From Thermoproteota archaeon (GTDB lineage: Archaea; Thermoproteota; Methanomethylicia; Methanomethylicales; Methanomethylicaceae), in assembly GCA_030055545.1 (NCBI GenBank), contig JASFYK010000009.1, positions 1 to 18,541 on the forward strand: a DNA stretch of 18,541 bases. The letters are read 5' to 3'. The position numbers and the translations under genes were made by a program. The notes under the pieces were generated by a model that saw only the letters and a list, made by a program, of their open reading frames with translations, was not told the DNA's origin and made no database searches. This document shows positions 1 to 5,957 of this stretch, in pieces (within the stretch, counting starts at the first letter, position 1; each line of letters begins with the position of its first letter).

Positions 1-162
1 CTCGCCCTTGCCCCCCCTCCGCACTACGCCTTCGGGGCAGAATAGCCAGCAGAGGTGGCACTTCGTGCACTTGCTATTGTCCACCTCCGGTCTCTTGATC
101 CTCCACATCCCGGTCAGTCCGCCTGCGCCCTCCGTTGCCTTCGACATGGGTGCTTCTACCAT
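1..162 (-). CDS. porD: 2-oxoacid:ferredoxin oxidoreductase, delta (ferredoxin) subunit, 3' part cut by window edge
   Basis: Only the first 54 codons are in the window; the gene continues past base 1. The start ATG is at 162-160 and the reading frame is open to the edge. Residues 32-42 carry the Cys spacing C-x2-C-x2-C-x3-C-P of a ferredoxin-type 4Fe-4S cluster, and a GMWR stretch lies shortly before it, as in delta subunits of pyruvate or branched-chain 2-oxoacid:ferredoxin oxidoreductases. In this family the delta subunit passes electrons from the catalytic subunits to ferredoxin. A strong ribosome binding site (GAGGGGGTGA, minus strand, 176-167) precedes the start inside the end of porC, and the two genes overlap by 7 nt, so they are co-translated. 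The alpha and beta subunits are expected beyond the window. Whether the substrate is pyruvate, 2-ketoisovalerate or another 2-oxoacid cannot be told from this subunit. Confidence 0.88.
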   Translation of the reverse strand, partial: MVEAPMSKATEGAGGLTGMWRIKRPEVDNSKCTKCHLCWLFCPEGVVRRGGKGE

Positions 163-701
163 GTTTTCACCCCCTCATAACCCGACACCGCTGCCCTGAG
201 GTTCCTCTCCGCAACCTCCCCCTTCCACCTGGAGTTGATCACCCCAAGGACAGTCTCCTTTCTTATCACGCCAGTCACCTTGGACACCGCCCCGAAGATC
301 ACCGTGCTCAGGATTGACCACCCTGCGCTCACCAGACTATTCTCAACCGCAATTCCTGTTGCGTCTATAAGGGCGACCCTGAATCCCTTCAGCTGCGGCT
401 CTTGTTTGTGGTTTACTACTAGTACTGCCCCCTCGGCAACACCATCAAAGACCTCCTTCATGTAAAGAAGGAGCGGATCGCATACCGCAACGATCTGCGG
501 GTGCCGGACCTGCGAGTGCCGCCTGATCGGAGATCCGGAGATCCTTGCGGAGGCGCTCACGGGGGCGCCCCTCCTCTCTGCACCGAAGAGCGGTATGGAC
601 TGTGCGTAAAATCCTTCGAGTATTGCTGCCTCGGCGATCATCTCAGCGGCGGTCACTATCCCTTGGCCGCCCCTCCCGTGGAGTCTTATCTCAAGGAACA
701 A
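156..701 (-). CDS. porC: 2-oxoacid:ferredoxin oxidoreductase, gamma subunit
   Basis: A 181-residue protein opening with EIRLHGRGGQG, the hallmark of the gamma domain of pyruvate/2-oxoacid:ferredoxin oxidoreductases (Por/Vor/Kor). A second family signature, the segment around FGAERRGAPV, follows near residues 38-48. The length is normal for the family. The enzyme decarboxylates a 2-oxoacid with CoA to an acyl-CoA and reduces ferredoxin in the cytoplasm. The start is TTG at 701-699; an in-frame TAG only four codons upstream leaves no other choice. The stop overlaps the porD start. The order gamma then delta is the usual one for archaeal por operons. The specific 2-oxoacid substrate is not determined. 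The upstream region, shared with the divergent tRNA gene, contains a palindrome that might be an operator. Confidence 0.9.
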   Translation of the reverse strand: MFLEIRLHGRGGQGIVTAAEMIAEAAILEGFYAQSIPLFGAERRGAPVSASARISGSPIRRHSQVRHPQIVAVCDPLLLYMKEVFDGVAEGAVLVVNHKQEPQLKGFRVALIDATGIAVENSLVSAGWSILSTVIFGAVSKVTGVIRKETVLGVINSRWKGEVAERNLRAAVSGYEGVKTW

Positions 702-715
702 AGGGACCGCCTATA

Positions 716-729
716 TTTACATTTGTAAA
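716..729. repeat. 14-bp palindrome upstream of porC
   Basis: TTTACA-TT-TGTAAA is a perfect inverted repeat with 6-bp arms. It lies 15 bp upstream of the porC TTG start, over the zone where the minus-strand TATA element and transcription start would fall. This position would suit a repressor or activator site. No function is shown by the sequence alone. Confidence 0.4.
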
Positions 730-749
730 GTAGCTGTAAAAAATCTTTT

Positions 750-788
750 GCAGGTAAAACTGCAGGAGGCTACCTAGCAGCAGGTAAA
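750..788. repeat. Direct repeat GCAGGTAAA, two copies exactly 30 bp apart
   Basis: GCAGGTAAA occurs at 750-758 and again at 780-788, a pitch of about three helical turns. The second copy abuts the TATA box of the tRNA gene. Two further TGTAAA words lie at 724-729 and 735-740. The pair may be a factor-binding site serving the divergent porC and tRNA promoters, or it may be chance in an AT-rich spacer. Confidence 0.35.
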
Positions 789-798
789 CTTTAAAAAG
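784..798 (+). promoter_or_regulatory. TATA/BRE promoter of tRNA-His
   Basis: GTAAA followed by CTTTAAAAAG matches an archaeal BRE plus TATA box. Its centre, near 794, predicts a transcript start near 820, about 13 nt before the tRNA, which agrees with a short 5' leader removed by RNase P. Confidence 0.55.
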
Positions 799-842
799 CT
801 CGTACTGCGCAAGTCTGAAGGGGGCCTGAGGTGGCCCGGGTT

Positions 843-869
843 AGGCAGCCGATGCGGGCTGCCCCCGAA
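843..869 (+). other. Non-canonical tRNA intron between positions 9 and 10
   Basis: The segment folds as a strict 3-4-3 bulge-helix-bulge. Central helix: 837-840 (CGGG) with 864-867 (CCCG). Bulges: 841-843 (TTA) and 868-870 (AAG). Outer helix: C835-G872 and C836-G871. Inner helix: 844-850 with 857-863 (7 bp) closed by a 6-nt loop. Cutting after the second base of each bulge removes 27 nt and restores U8, U9 and the G10 D stem. Introns at such positions are known from TACK archaea with a heteromeric splicing endonuclease; that endonuclease is not in this window. Confidence 0.85.
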
Positions 870-897
870 GGGTAGCGGTTATCCCGGAGGCCTGTGG

Positions 898-912
898 TGC
901 GCAAGCGCAGAG
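898..912 (+). other. Canonical 37/38 tRNA intron, 15 nt
   Basis: Bulge-helix-bulge at the usual anticodon-loop site. The central helix is 892-895 (CTGT) with 907-910 (GCAG, one G-U pair). The bulges are 896-898 (GGT) and 911-913 (AGA). The inner helix is GC/GC (899-900 with 905-906), closed by a GCAA tetraloop. Removal leaves a 7-nt anticodon loop C-U-GUG-G-A. Confidence 0.88.
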
Positions 913-964
913 AGCCTCAGCTCGCGGGTTCGATCCCCGCCCCGGGCCCTCAATCTCTATCTTT

Positions 965-2059
965 CTAGACCCTAACGAGCCTGTACATTCGAGATCCCAG
1001 ACCCAGGCATTCCGCCTCCTTGATGTGTATCCAGCTGTCCGTCCTGTTTATTTTCCCCAAGATGTCCGGAGGCGAGACCCCCCAGGAGGGGAACGCCTCA
1101 GAAGAGTCGATCAGCTGGATTGAGGCCGCGTCTATAGCCACGGGATCCCTTGAGGCGAGTATCCCGACGTTCTGAACCACGATCCTGCCAGCTGGTGCTG
1201 CGCAATCACACAGCGGGGTGACGTCGAATATGAAATTGAGAAAAACCGCTGCCTTGCCTTCCAAGACCTTCATGACCCCCGCAGCCGCCTCAGCCATCCC
1301 CCTCTGGAACCTCTCCTTGCCATCCTCCAGGATGCCGATTGCCCCGAACTCACAGCTGAACCTGCAGGTGGAGCAGTAAAAGCACCTGTCCCAGTCCCAG
1401 ACTGGCCTGCCTTCCACCATCTGCAAGGCAGAGAACCTGCAGACCTCGGAACATGAACCGCACCCGGTGCACTTTTCTTCGTGAAATACAAGCCCGTGCG
1501 CCCTGTGCTGCTCCCGCTTGCAGTCCTTTGTCGTGCACCCCATCGCAAGGTTTTTGATAGCACCGCCTATGCCCGACAAGACGTGACCCTTGACGTGGCT
1601 CAGAACTACGATAGCGTCGGCATCGGCGATTGCCTTTGCTACCTTGACAAAGTTGATGGTTTTTCCGCCCTCGGTCACTACACCACTATAACCGTCGGGG
1701 GCGTCTGCAATCAGTATTGGGCACCCAAGCACTACCTCTGTGAATCCATTATATGCCGCGGTCCTCAGGCTTTCCTCGACCGTCACCCTTGCCCCCTCGG
1801 GGTAGAGCGCTGTGGTCTCAGTTGCAAATGGGTGACCTCCCTTTATTTTCACATACTCGACCACCCGCCTTACAAAGGCAGGTCTTATGTGGGTGTAGTT
1901 GCCCAACTCCCCGAAGTGCGCCTTGACCGCAACCCTTTTGCCTTCCAAGCCTGCGCTTTCTTTGCCTTCATGGGCCTTCGTGCATCTCTCAAGCAGCCTG
2001 TCGATGCCTTTGAGCACATCGCCGCTCTCCGAGAAATCGAAGAAATATACCTCAGACAT
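965..2059 (-). CDS. DUF362 family protein with two 4Fe-4S clusters
   Basis: A 364-residue protein. Residues about 40-190 carry the DUF362 fold: KAHFGELGNYTHIRP, the THETTA-like FATETTALY, and HVKGHVLSGIGGAIKN. A 2x[4Fe-4S] ferredoxin insert follows, with Cys 197/200/203/207 and Cys 226/229/232/236. The C-terminal part returns to the DUF362 fold (VGILASRDPVAIDAASIQL). The family is found in many archaea and anaerobes and is usually annotated only as an uncharacterised Fe-S protein; an electron-transfer or flavin-linked role is likely but unproven. I chose the ATG at 2059 because AGGAGGA (2073-2067) sits 7 nt upstream and the family similarity begins there. The frame stays open to 2275, but that extension would run into corA. 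The gene stands alone, head to head with corA and tail to tail with tRNA-His. Confidence 0.82.
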   Translation of the reverse strand: MSEVYFFDFSESGDVLKGIDRLLERCTKAHEGKESAGLEGKRVAVKAHFGELGNYTHIRPAFVRRVVEYVKIKGGHPFATETTALYPEGARVTVEESLRTAAYNGFTEVVLGCPILIADAPDGYSGVVTEGGKTINFVKVAKAIADADAIVVLSHVKGHVLSGIGGAIKNLAMGCTTKDCKREQHRAHGLVFHEEKCTGCGSCSEVCRFSALQMVEGRPVWDWDRCFYCSTCRFSCEFGAIGILEDGKERFQRGMAEAAAGVMKVLEGKAAVFLNFIFDVTPLCDCAAPAGRIVVQNVGILASRDPVAIDAASIQLIDSSEAFPSWGVSPPDILGKINRTDSWIHIKEAECLGLGSRMYRLVRV

Positions 2060-2066
2060 CGATCCG

Positions 2067-2073
2067 TCCTCCT
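2067..2073 (-). promoter_or_regulatory. Ribosome binding site deciding the DUF362 start
   Basis: AGGAGGA on the minus strand, 7 nt before ATG 2059. It is the only strong Shine-Dalgarno match ahead of any candidate start and argues against a longer N-terminus. Confidence 0.7.
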
Positions 2074-2150
2074 GATAATATTGCCCGAAGAGCATAAAAA
2101 TACCTGCCCTGTTATGCGCCTCGCAATCCTTCTCTTCAAAAAACCTTAAC

Positions 2151-2160
2151 ATTTTAAATA
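2151..2160. promoter_or_regulatory. TATA element that reads in both directions (corA / DUF362)
   Basis: ATTTTAAATA is nearly symmetric. On the plus strand its centre lies about 40 bp before the corA TTG, giving a leader of roughly 14 nt. On the minus strand it would give a 70-nt leader for the DUF362 gene. A separate minus-strand element, ATTTTTATGC at 2101-2092, would give a leader of about 12 nt and may be the real DUF362 promoter. Confidence 0.45.
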
Positions 2161-2195
2161 TCCGATGTAGCCTGACTTGATCTGACGGGATCTCC

Positions 2196-3134
2196 TTGCG
2201 CAGCTTACAGTGTGGTGGGGTAGTCTGGATAGACCTTGAAAAGCCGAAGAGAGAGGAGGTAGCTGAGCTTGGCAAACTTTACCCGTTCCACCCGTTAAAC
2301 CTTGATGACTGTCTGTCAAGGACACAGCTGACCAAGCTCGAGCGACATGAAGACCACATCTTCCTAGTCGTGCGTTTCCCTGTGAAGTGCGGGGACTTGA
2401 GCTGTTCCCCTTCCCAGATCTCGTTTTTCTTGGGAAAAGACTACCTTGTCACCATCCATGACGGGAGCATCGCGGCGATAAAAGAGGTCTTCAACTCCTG
2501 CGATACTCTGATTAAGCAGAACCAGAAGGTGACTTGGGACGGTGTCGGCTCCCTTTTCTACACGATCGTCAGCAAGATAGTTGACTCACTCTTCCCAGTC
2601 ATGGAAGGGCTGATGGACCGTATCGAGGATCTCGAGGACAGGATATTCAGCGAGCAGCACGACGCCCTGTTTGAGGTCGCGAATCTGAGGCGGAGCGTCT
2701 CTGACCTGAGGAGGATTGTCTCCCCGTTCAGGAAGGTTGTCGCCGACATCTCGATTGCAGTGAGCGAGGTCACAGGAGATGACCTCAAAGTTTACTTTGA
2801 CGACGTAAAGGACAGAGTGGAGCGGATATGGGAGCTCTCCGAGACTTGCAAGGAGCTCGTCGAGATCTTCAAAGATACTGATTTCACGCTATACCAGAGG
2901 CGCATGAACCGCGCCCTCGTAATCCTGACCGTGATATTCACGATCACCATCCCAGCCACAATAGTGGGCACGTTCTATGGGATGAACATCCCGATGCCCG
3001 GATCTGCCGTGGAACCCACGGAAGGTCTTCCGACTTTCCTCGGTCCTTGGACGACTTTCATATTCGTGCTTTTAATTTCCTTCTTGCCAGCAGCGTTGAT
3101 GCTTGCTTACTTCAAGAAGATCGGCTGGATGTGA
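2196..3134 (+). CDS. corA: CorA-family divalent cation transporter
   Basis: A 312-residue protein with a cytoplasmic N-terminal domain, a long helical region (about residues 125-235, rich in charged heptad-like segments) and two C-terminal transmembrane helices: about 240-262 (VILTVIFTITIPATIVGTF) and about 284-305. Between them is the family signature YGMN (residues 261-264). CorA pentamers move Mg2+, or in some members Co2+, Ni2+ or Zn2+, down the electrochemical gradient. The loop after GMN reads IPMPG, not the classical MPEL, so the exact ion preference is open. The start is TTG at 2196; no ATG or GTG lies in frame near it. It is followed by the THUMP gene after about 30 bp and then by an AIR-synthase-like gene, forming a likely three-gene operon with no obvious shared pathway. 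Confidence 0.88.
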   Translation: MRSLQCGGVVWIDLEKPKREEVAELGKLYPFHPLNLDDCLSRTQLTKLERHEDHIFLVVRFPVKCGDLSCSPSQISFFLGKDYLVTIHDGSIAAIKEVFNSCDTLIKQNQKVTWDGVGSLFYTIVSKIVDSLFPVMEGLMDRIEDLEDRIFSEQHDALFEVANLRRSVSDLRRIVSPFRKVVADISIAVSEVTGDDLKVYFDDVKDRVERIWELSETCKELVEIFKDTDFTLYQRRMNRALVILTVIFTITIPATIVGTFYGMNIPMPGSAVEPTEGLPTFLGPWTTFIFVLLISFLPAALMLAYFKKIGWM

Positions 3135-3163
3135 GCTTCATAGTCCTCCATAGGTGCAAAAGG

Positions 3164-3670
3164 ATGGCAGCCGTGCTGATCACAGTGAAATACGGCAAGG
3201 AAGGCGGGGCGGCGGTGGAGGTCCTTGATTGCATACTCCCTCTGGATCCCGACGCGTCAATCAGAGGCTGCGGGTTCGGCGGGATCCTGATCCTAGATAC
3301 CTCGATTGATCCGGACCGCGCGGCGGAGACGATAGCTGGTTCTCTGAGCCGCTTGGTGAGTAGCGCAATTCCTGTCGATCAGCTTGTAAGGTCGGACCTC
3401 TCCGAAATTGAAAAGATAGCGGTGTCTCGGGTTAGAGTTGGTTCGAAGATCGCATTGAGGTGCAGGAGAAGGGGACATGTTCTCCCATCCCCGAAGGAAG
3501 TGGAGCGCATTGTTGGCAGCAGACTGGCGGCTATCGGCTGCGTTGTGGATCTCGAAAATCCTGACCAGATCGTCCGGATAGAGATAATAGGGGAGATAGC
3601 AGCTGTATCCGTCAGACCCCCTGACAGATCTGTGTTCAAAGCGAGGGCCTTGCAGGTGAATGACGTATGA
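3164..3670 (+). CDS. THUMP-domain RNA-binding protein (Tan1-like)
   Basis: A 168-residue protein. The start MAAVLITVKYGKE and the end (VEIIGEIAAVSVRPP-like segment near residues 140-158) match the THUMP fold of archaeal Tan1-related proteins, which bind tRNA and, in eukaryotic Tan1, help N4-acetylation of cytidine. The pattern of an N-terminal ferredoxin-like half followed by a THUMP half fits, but no catalytic domain is present, so it would act as an RNA-binding partner. I chose ATG 3164, with an AGGTG element 7 nt upstream; GTG 3131, overlapping the corA stop, would add 11 residues. Its stop overlaps the next start (ATGA), so the two are co-translated. The family assignment is from sequence pattern only and is less sure than for its neighbours. 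Confidence 0.68.
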   Translation: MAAVLITVKYGKEGGAAVEVLDCILPLDPDASIRGCGFGGILILDTSIDPDRAAETIAGSLSRLVSSAIPVDQLVRSDLSEIEKIAVSRVRVGSKIALRCRRRGHVLPSPKEVERIVGSRLAAIGCVVDLENPDQIVRIEIIGEIAAVSVRPPDRSVFKARALQVNDV

Positions 3671-4674
3671 GCAAAATGGGCATCGGGAAGATCCCCAACT
3701 CTGTTCTGAGGAGAATCGTACTCAATCAGCTGGGGGTGAGCGACCCTGATGTACTGGTGGGCCCGGGCATTGGTGAAGATGCCGCAATAATAAGGCATGG
3801 CAGCGGGAAATTGGCGTTCAAGTCAGATCCGATAACAGGATCAGTCGAGGAAGTGGGCATTCTTGCAGTCTACGTCAATGCGAACGACATCGCATCGAGG
3901 GGAGCGGTGCCCAGGTGGTTTTTGGGGTGCATCCTACTCCCCCCCGGGAGCAGCGAGTCAGATCTGGACAGGATCTGCAAGCAGATCGACTCTGCGGCGA
4001 AGGAGCTTGGCATAGCCGTCGTAGGCGGGCATACTGAGATCACGGACGGGACAACCCGCCCAATAGTGATCGGTTCAATGATTGGCGTCACGAAGAACAG
4101 CAGATTCATAACAACAGGGGGGTCGTCGCCTGGGGATGCGGTGTACATGACCAAGGCAGCTGGGATAGAGGGCACGGTGATACTTTCTTCAGAACCGAGG
4201 ATCGTAAAGACCTTGGGCGAGAGCTTTTTGAAGAGATGCAAGTCGATCCTGCCGAAAGTGAATGTGGTGAGCGAGTGCATGCTGCTCGCCGACCAAGAAG
4301 GGGTGACCTCAATGCATGACGTCACCGAGGGCGGAATTCTAGGCTGTGCCTGGGAGATCGCCGAGGCTTCCTCGTCAGGCATCCTCATCGACCTCTCCTC
4401 CGTCACGGTCTTGGAGGAGACCCGATTGCTGTGTGCGGAACTTGGCTTGGATCCGTTCAGGCTAATGGGCTCAGGATCGGTTCTATTTACAGTTAGGGCT
4501 GGATGCGAGGCGTTGGTTGAGAAGTCCCTCTCGGAGGCAGGTATCCCGTATTCGCGAATCGGGGTGATCAGGGGGGTGCACGAAGGCAGGCAGTTCAGGG
4601 ATCTGAACGGCCGTCTCCTCGACATACTGCCTCCGGGGAGTGATGAGCTCTGGCGAGCCCGTACTAAAGGTTAA
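3667..4674 (+). CDS. AIR synthase (PurM)/HypE-like protein
   Basis: A 335-residue member of the PurM/HypE/ThiL/SelD ATP-binding superfamily. Visible motifs: GPGIGEDAAII (about 32-42), the SDPITGS segment (about 53-59), NANDIASRGAVP (about 71-82), GGHTEIT (about 120-126), and HDVTEGGILG (about 218-227). This family binds ATP in a dimer interface and activates an oxygen or carbonyl group. It differs from true HypE in lacking the C-terminal PRIC tail whose Cys carries the thiocarbamate/cyanide, so it should not make the hydrogenase cyanide ligand. It is the stand-alone archaeal 'AIR synthase-related' type, of unknown substrate. It is also not PurM proper, since no purine gene is near. A 4-nt overlap couples it to the THUMP gene. 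A stem-loop follows 3 nt after the stop. Confidence 0.8.
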   Translation: MSKMGIGKIPNSVLRRIVLNQLGVSDPDVLVGPGIGEDAAIIRHGSGKLAFKSDPITGSVEEVGILAVYVNANDIASRGAVPRWFLGCILLPPGSSESDLDRICKQIDSAAKELGIAVVGGHTEITDGTTRPIVIGSMIGVTKNSRFITTGGSSPGDAVYMTKAAGIEGTVILSSEPRIVKTLGESFLKRCKSILPKVNVVSECMLLADQEGVTSMHDVTEGGILGCAWEIAEASSSGILIDLSSVTVLEETRLLCAELGLDPFRLMGSGSVLFTVRAGCEALVEKSLSEAGIPYSRIGVIRGVHEGRQFRDLNGRLLDILPPGSDELWRARTKG

Positions 4675-4677
4675 TAC

Positions 4678-4707
4678 TTTCGGTTATATCTCCGAAAAAT
4701 TTCTTTT
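4678..4707 (+). terminator. Stem-loop plus T-rich tract after the corA operon
   Basis: TTTCGG (4678-4683) and CCGAAA (4692-4697) form a 6-bp stem with an 8-nt loop, followed by the T-rich tract AATTTCTTTT. It lies 3 nt past the stop of the AIR-synthase-like gene. It looks like a terminator, although archaeal terminators often need only the T tract. Because orc1 starts 67 bp further on, an initiator-binding inverted repeat is the alternative reading. Confidence 0.4.
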
Positions 4708-4722
4708 CTAAAGGACAAAAAC

Positions 4723-4730
4723 CATAAATC
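4723..4730 (+). promoter_or_regulatory. Probable TATA box of the orc1-moa operon
   Basis: CATAAATC centred near 4727 would place the transcript start near 4752, about 12 nt before the TTG start of orc1. It is the best AT-rich element in the 89-bp spacer but is a weak match. Confidence 0.35.
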
Positions 4731-4763
4731 ACCCTGAACCTATCTCTGATCAGGTAGTCTCCG

Positions 4764-5957
4764 TTGGCATACGACATAATCTCTGGCGAGATCGGGCGCC
4801 CCAGCGTCTTCAAGGACGAGTCTAAGCTCTTCCCTGACCACGTTCCAATGAACCTAGTCCATAGGGAGCAGCAGCTAAGGTCCTTGAGCAGGGCATTCAG
4901 GGCAATCCTTGAGGCACCGGGGACTGTCTCGCAGAAGGTCACCCTCGTGGGGGACGTTGGCGTCGGAAAGACCGCAGTGGCGAAGCGATTCGGCTCGACC
5001 CTCGAGTCCATTGCCAAGGATAGGGGCACCGACCTGAGGTACGTACATGTAAACTGCTACAAGGACAGGACGCTCTTCCTCGTCGTGAAAAAAGTGGCCC
5101 AGCACATCATACCGGCTATACCGGACAGGGGCTTCTCAGCGCAGGAACTTTTCGAGACCCTCTGGAACACGCTCGAGGACGAGGGCATCTACCTGCTGCT
5201 CGCGCTCGACGAGATCGACTTCCTGATCTCTGTCGCGGGGGAGAAGGAGGCCCCGCTCTACTTCCTCTCAAGGGCCACTGACGAGTTCCTCAACCGGAAG
5301 CAGCGGATGAGCCTCATGCTCATCACCAGGAACCTAGACTTCATTACCGGGCTGGATAAGAGCGTCCAGAGCACGCTCCTACACAACGTCATAAGGTTCG
5401 AAAACTATTCTGCTGTCCAGCTGTACGACATAATCCGGCTCAGGGGGTTGGAGTCATTCAAGGAAGGGACAATTGACGACGAGGTCCTCCTCATGATCTC
5501 CGACATGGCATCACCCCGGGGGGATGCGCGGTACGCGCTCGAGCTCCTCTGGCGGGCGGGCAAGTACGCCGATTCTGAGGCCGCTCACAAGGTGCTGCCG
5601 GAGCACGTGAGAAAAGCCCAGCTAGACGTTTCGCAGTTCCCGATGCAGATAGTCTTGGATCTTCCACTCCACGAGAGGCTCTTCCTCCTCTCGGTTGCAA
5701 AGGCGCTGAAGAGGACCAAGTCTGCATATGTCACGATGGGGGAAGTCGAGTCCGCTTACCGCATGCTCTGCGAGGACACGAAGGTCGAGGCAAGGAAGCA
5801 CACGCAGTTCTGGGAGTACCTCCAGAACCTGAAGAACCTTGGGATACTGTACACGAAGATTTCCGGTGCAGGTTTCAGGGGGAAGACAACGCTCATAGGG
5901 ATGCTGAACCTTTCTGTTGAGGCGGTGGAGAAGAACCTCTCGGCGGTGTTGAAATGA
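4764..5957 (+). CDS. orc1/cdc6: Orc1/Cdc6 replication initiator
   Basis: A 397-residue AAA+ protein of normal archaeal Orc1/Cdc6 length. Visible features: SVFKDESKLFPDHVP (about 14-28) at the family N-terminus; Walker A GDVGVGKT (63-70); Walker B LLALDEID (145-152); sensor 1 around TRN (188-190); sensor 2 SPRGDARYAL (about 250-259); and a C-terminal winged-helix region (about 300-397) that would bind origin repeats. In archaea it recognises the origin and loads MCM, which is encoded 6.5 kb away here. The start is TTG at 4764; the frame has a TAG three codons upstream. The end overlaps the next gene by 4 nt (ATGA). I found no clear origin-recognition-box repeats in the short upstream spacer, so an origin here is possible but not shown. 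It is the first gene of an operon that continues into molybdopterin genes. Confidence 0.93.
   Translation: MAYDIISGEIGRPSVFKDESKLFPDHVPMNLVHREQQLRSLSRAFRAILEAPGTVSQKVTLVGDVGVGKTAVAKRFGSTLESIAKDRGTDLRYVHVNCYKDRTLFLVVKKVAQHIIPAIPDRGFSAQELFETLWNTLEDEGIYLLLALDEIDFLISVAGEKEAPLYFLSRATDEFLNRKQRMSLMLITRNLDFITGLDKSVQSTLLHNVIRFENYSAVQLYDIIRLRGLESFKEGTIDDEVLLMISDMASPRGDARYALELLWRAGKYADSEAAHKVLPEHVRKAQLDVSQFPMQIVLDLPLHERLFLLSVAKALKRTKSAYVTMGEVESAYRMLCEDTKVEARKHTQFWEYLQNLKNLGILYTKISGAGFRGKTTLIGMLNLSVEAVEKNLSAVLK

Larger units (their letters stand above)
833..948 (+). tRNA. tRNA-His (anticodon GTG) with two introns
   Basis: A cloverleaf can be built only after removing two introns. Acceptor stem: GCCCGGG at 834-840 pairs with 941-947. 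G833 is the encoded G-1 and pairs with discriminator C948, both identity elements of tRNA-His. The T arm is 924-940 with loop TTCGATC. The D arm is 870-885 with GGTTA in its loop. The anticodon stem is GAGGC (887-891) with GCCTC (914-918), and the loop gives anticodon GTG at 894-896. Intron 1 is 843-869 (27 nt, between tRNA positions 9 and 10) and intron 2 is 898-912 (15 nt, canonical 37/38). The mature product is 833-842 + 870-897 + 913-948, 74 nt counting G-1. CCA is not encoded. A pyrimidine-rich run follows at 953-966 and may end transcription. Confidence 0.93.

Noticed and set aside
841..866. A long D-arm or class II-type tRNA in place of an intron
   Set aside because: Bases 844-863 form the intron's inner helix; a regular tRNA-His D arm is found intact at 870-885.
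1481..2149. 222-codon plus-strand open frame over the DUF362 gene
   Set aside because: It is the antisense image of a gene with clear 4Fe-4S motifs and has no recognisable domain.
2060..2275. N-terminal extension of the DUF362 protein to 436 residues
   Set aside because: It would overlap the corA start and promoter, and a strong ribosome binding site points to ATG 2059.
3047..3163. THUMP protein starting inside corA
   Set aside because: The extra residues are the out-of-frame image of the second CorA membrane helix; family similarity begins at 3164.
3870..4625. 251-codon minus-strand open frame over the AIR-synthase-like gene
   Set aside because: Antisense image of a conserved enzyme; Ser/Pro/Thr-rich with no domain pattern.
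4675..4763. Classical origin recognition boxes beside orc1
   Set aside because: I looked for the TCCAGTGGAAAC-type core on both strands and did not find it here or elsewhere in the window.
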